6,519 nucleotides of DNA from JBBROS01 sp043748985 (GTDB taxonomy: Bacteria; Pseudomonadota; Alphaproteobacteria; Acetobacterales; Acetobacteraceae). The first letter of the stretch is position 1; each line of letters starts with the position of its first letter. The stretch spans positions 1 to 6,519 of the forward strand of contig JAYVEG010000050.1 in NCBI GenBank assembly GCA_043748985.1, read 5' to 3'. The translations under genes were made by a program, and so were the position numbers. Below the pieces are notes generated by a model. It saw only the letters and a program-made list of their open reading frames with translations. It did not search any database and had not been told where the DNA came from. Positions 6,331-6,519 of the stretch are shown one piece after another.

Positions 6331-6519
6331 CGTGGTCGGCCCAGCGCGAGCGGGGCGGCGAGCGACTGACCCGTGCCGCCGTCTGGCTCGCGCTGCGCGG
6401 CGGCCGGCTGATTGCCCCGGCCCTCATCGCACTCGGCACTGCCTGGTTCCTGCTGACTTGCAGCATCGCGCGCGGGGCCTCGCGCGACTACCTGCGCCGC
6501 GCGCTGGGCCGCACGCCGG
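6327..6519 (+). CDS. N-terminus of LpxL/HtrB-like acyltransferase, cut by right window edge
   Basis: Sixty-four codons remain open to the right edge from a GTG that overlaps the hotdog stop as GTGA. The translation starts MTWSAQRERGGERLTRAAVW, then has a hydrophobic stretch (about residues 28-47) and ends ASRDYLRRALGRTP (51-64). This layout, with a W.xxRERG opening, an LALRGGRLIAP segment, one membrane-spanning helix and an ASRxYLxRxLG word, is the usual N-terminus of LpxL/HtrB (lipid A lauroyl) acyltransferase relatives. In aryl polyene clusters such an acyltransferase, sometimes fused to a glycosyltransferase, follows the ApeI-like gene. The catalytic HxxxxE would lie beyond the window, so activity and any fusion are unverified. 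No in-frame ATG occurs in the visible part. Confidence 0.72.
   Translation, partial: MTWSAQRERGGERLTRAAVWLALRGGRLIAPALIALGTAWFLLTCSIARGASRDYLRRALGRTP

Overview
The window is very GC-rich, with strong G/C preference at third codon positions, and almost entirely coding. It fits a high-GC proteobacterium, most likely an alphaproteobacterium judging by the style of the Lpd, PdxA and PdxJ proteins. I cannot place it to genus. It holds nine protein genes: one cut by the left edge, one cut by the right edge, and seven complete. I found no tRNA, rRNA, CRISPR array, insertion sequence or convincing terminator. No stretch over 300 bases lacks a gene.

Left block (1-3837, + strand): the C-terminal part of dihydrolipoamide dehydrogenase (lpdA), an OsmC/Ohr-family thiol peroxidase-like protein, pdxA, pdxJ and panC. 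Junctions are a single base (lpdA/osmC) or 4-base ATGA stop/start overlaps (osmC/pdxA, pdxA/pdxJ, pdxJ/panC), so this reads as one translationally coupled operon. Lpd recycles lipoyl groups, and Ohr/OsmC peroxidases are known to take electrons from lipoylated proteins, so the first pair makes biochemical sense. PdxA and PdxJ catalyse consecutive steps of pyridoxine 5'-phosphate synthesis. PanC makes pantothenate, the precursor of CoA and of the 4'-phosphopantetheine arm of acyl carrier proteins.

Right block (3851-6519): a minus-strand polytopic membrane protein resembling the COG4648 family is transcribed away from a + strand series. That series is an acyl carrier protein (GTG start with a strong Shine-Dalgarno), a compact AMP-forming acyl ligase, a very short hotdog-fold dehydratase-like protein, and the start of an LpxL/HtrB-like acyltransferase (GTG start, cut by the right edge). 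The + strand junctions are abutting, ATGA and GTGA. The gene content matches one end of an aryl polyene (APE), xanthomonadin or flexirubin-type gene cluster. In those clusters a ligase loads an aromatic starter acid onto an ACP, dehydratases and ketosynthases build the polyene, and acyltransferases attach it to an outer-membrane lipid. The ketosynthase, ketoreductase, LolA-like and MMPL-like genes expected of such a cluster would lie beyond the right edge and cannot be verified here.

The boundary between the housekeeping cofactor operon and the putative polyene cluster is a 13-base convergent gap. The only plausible promoter-bearing space in the window is the 60-base divergent gap at 4490-4549.
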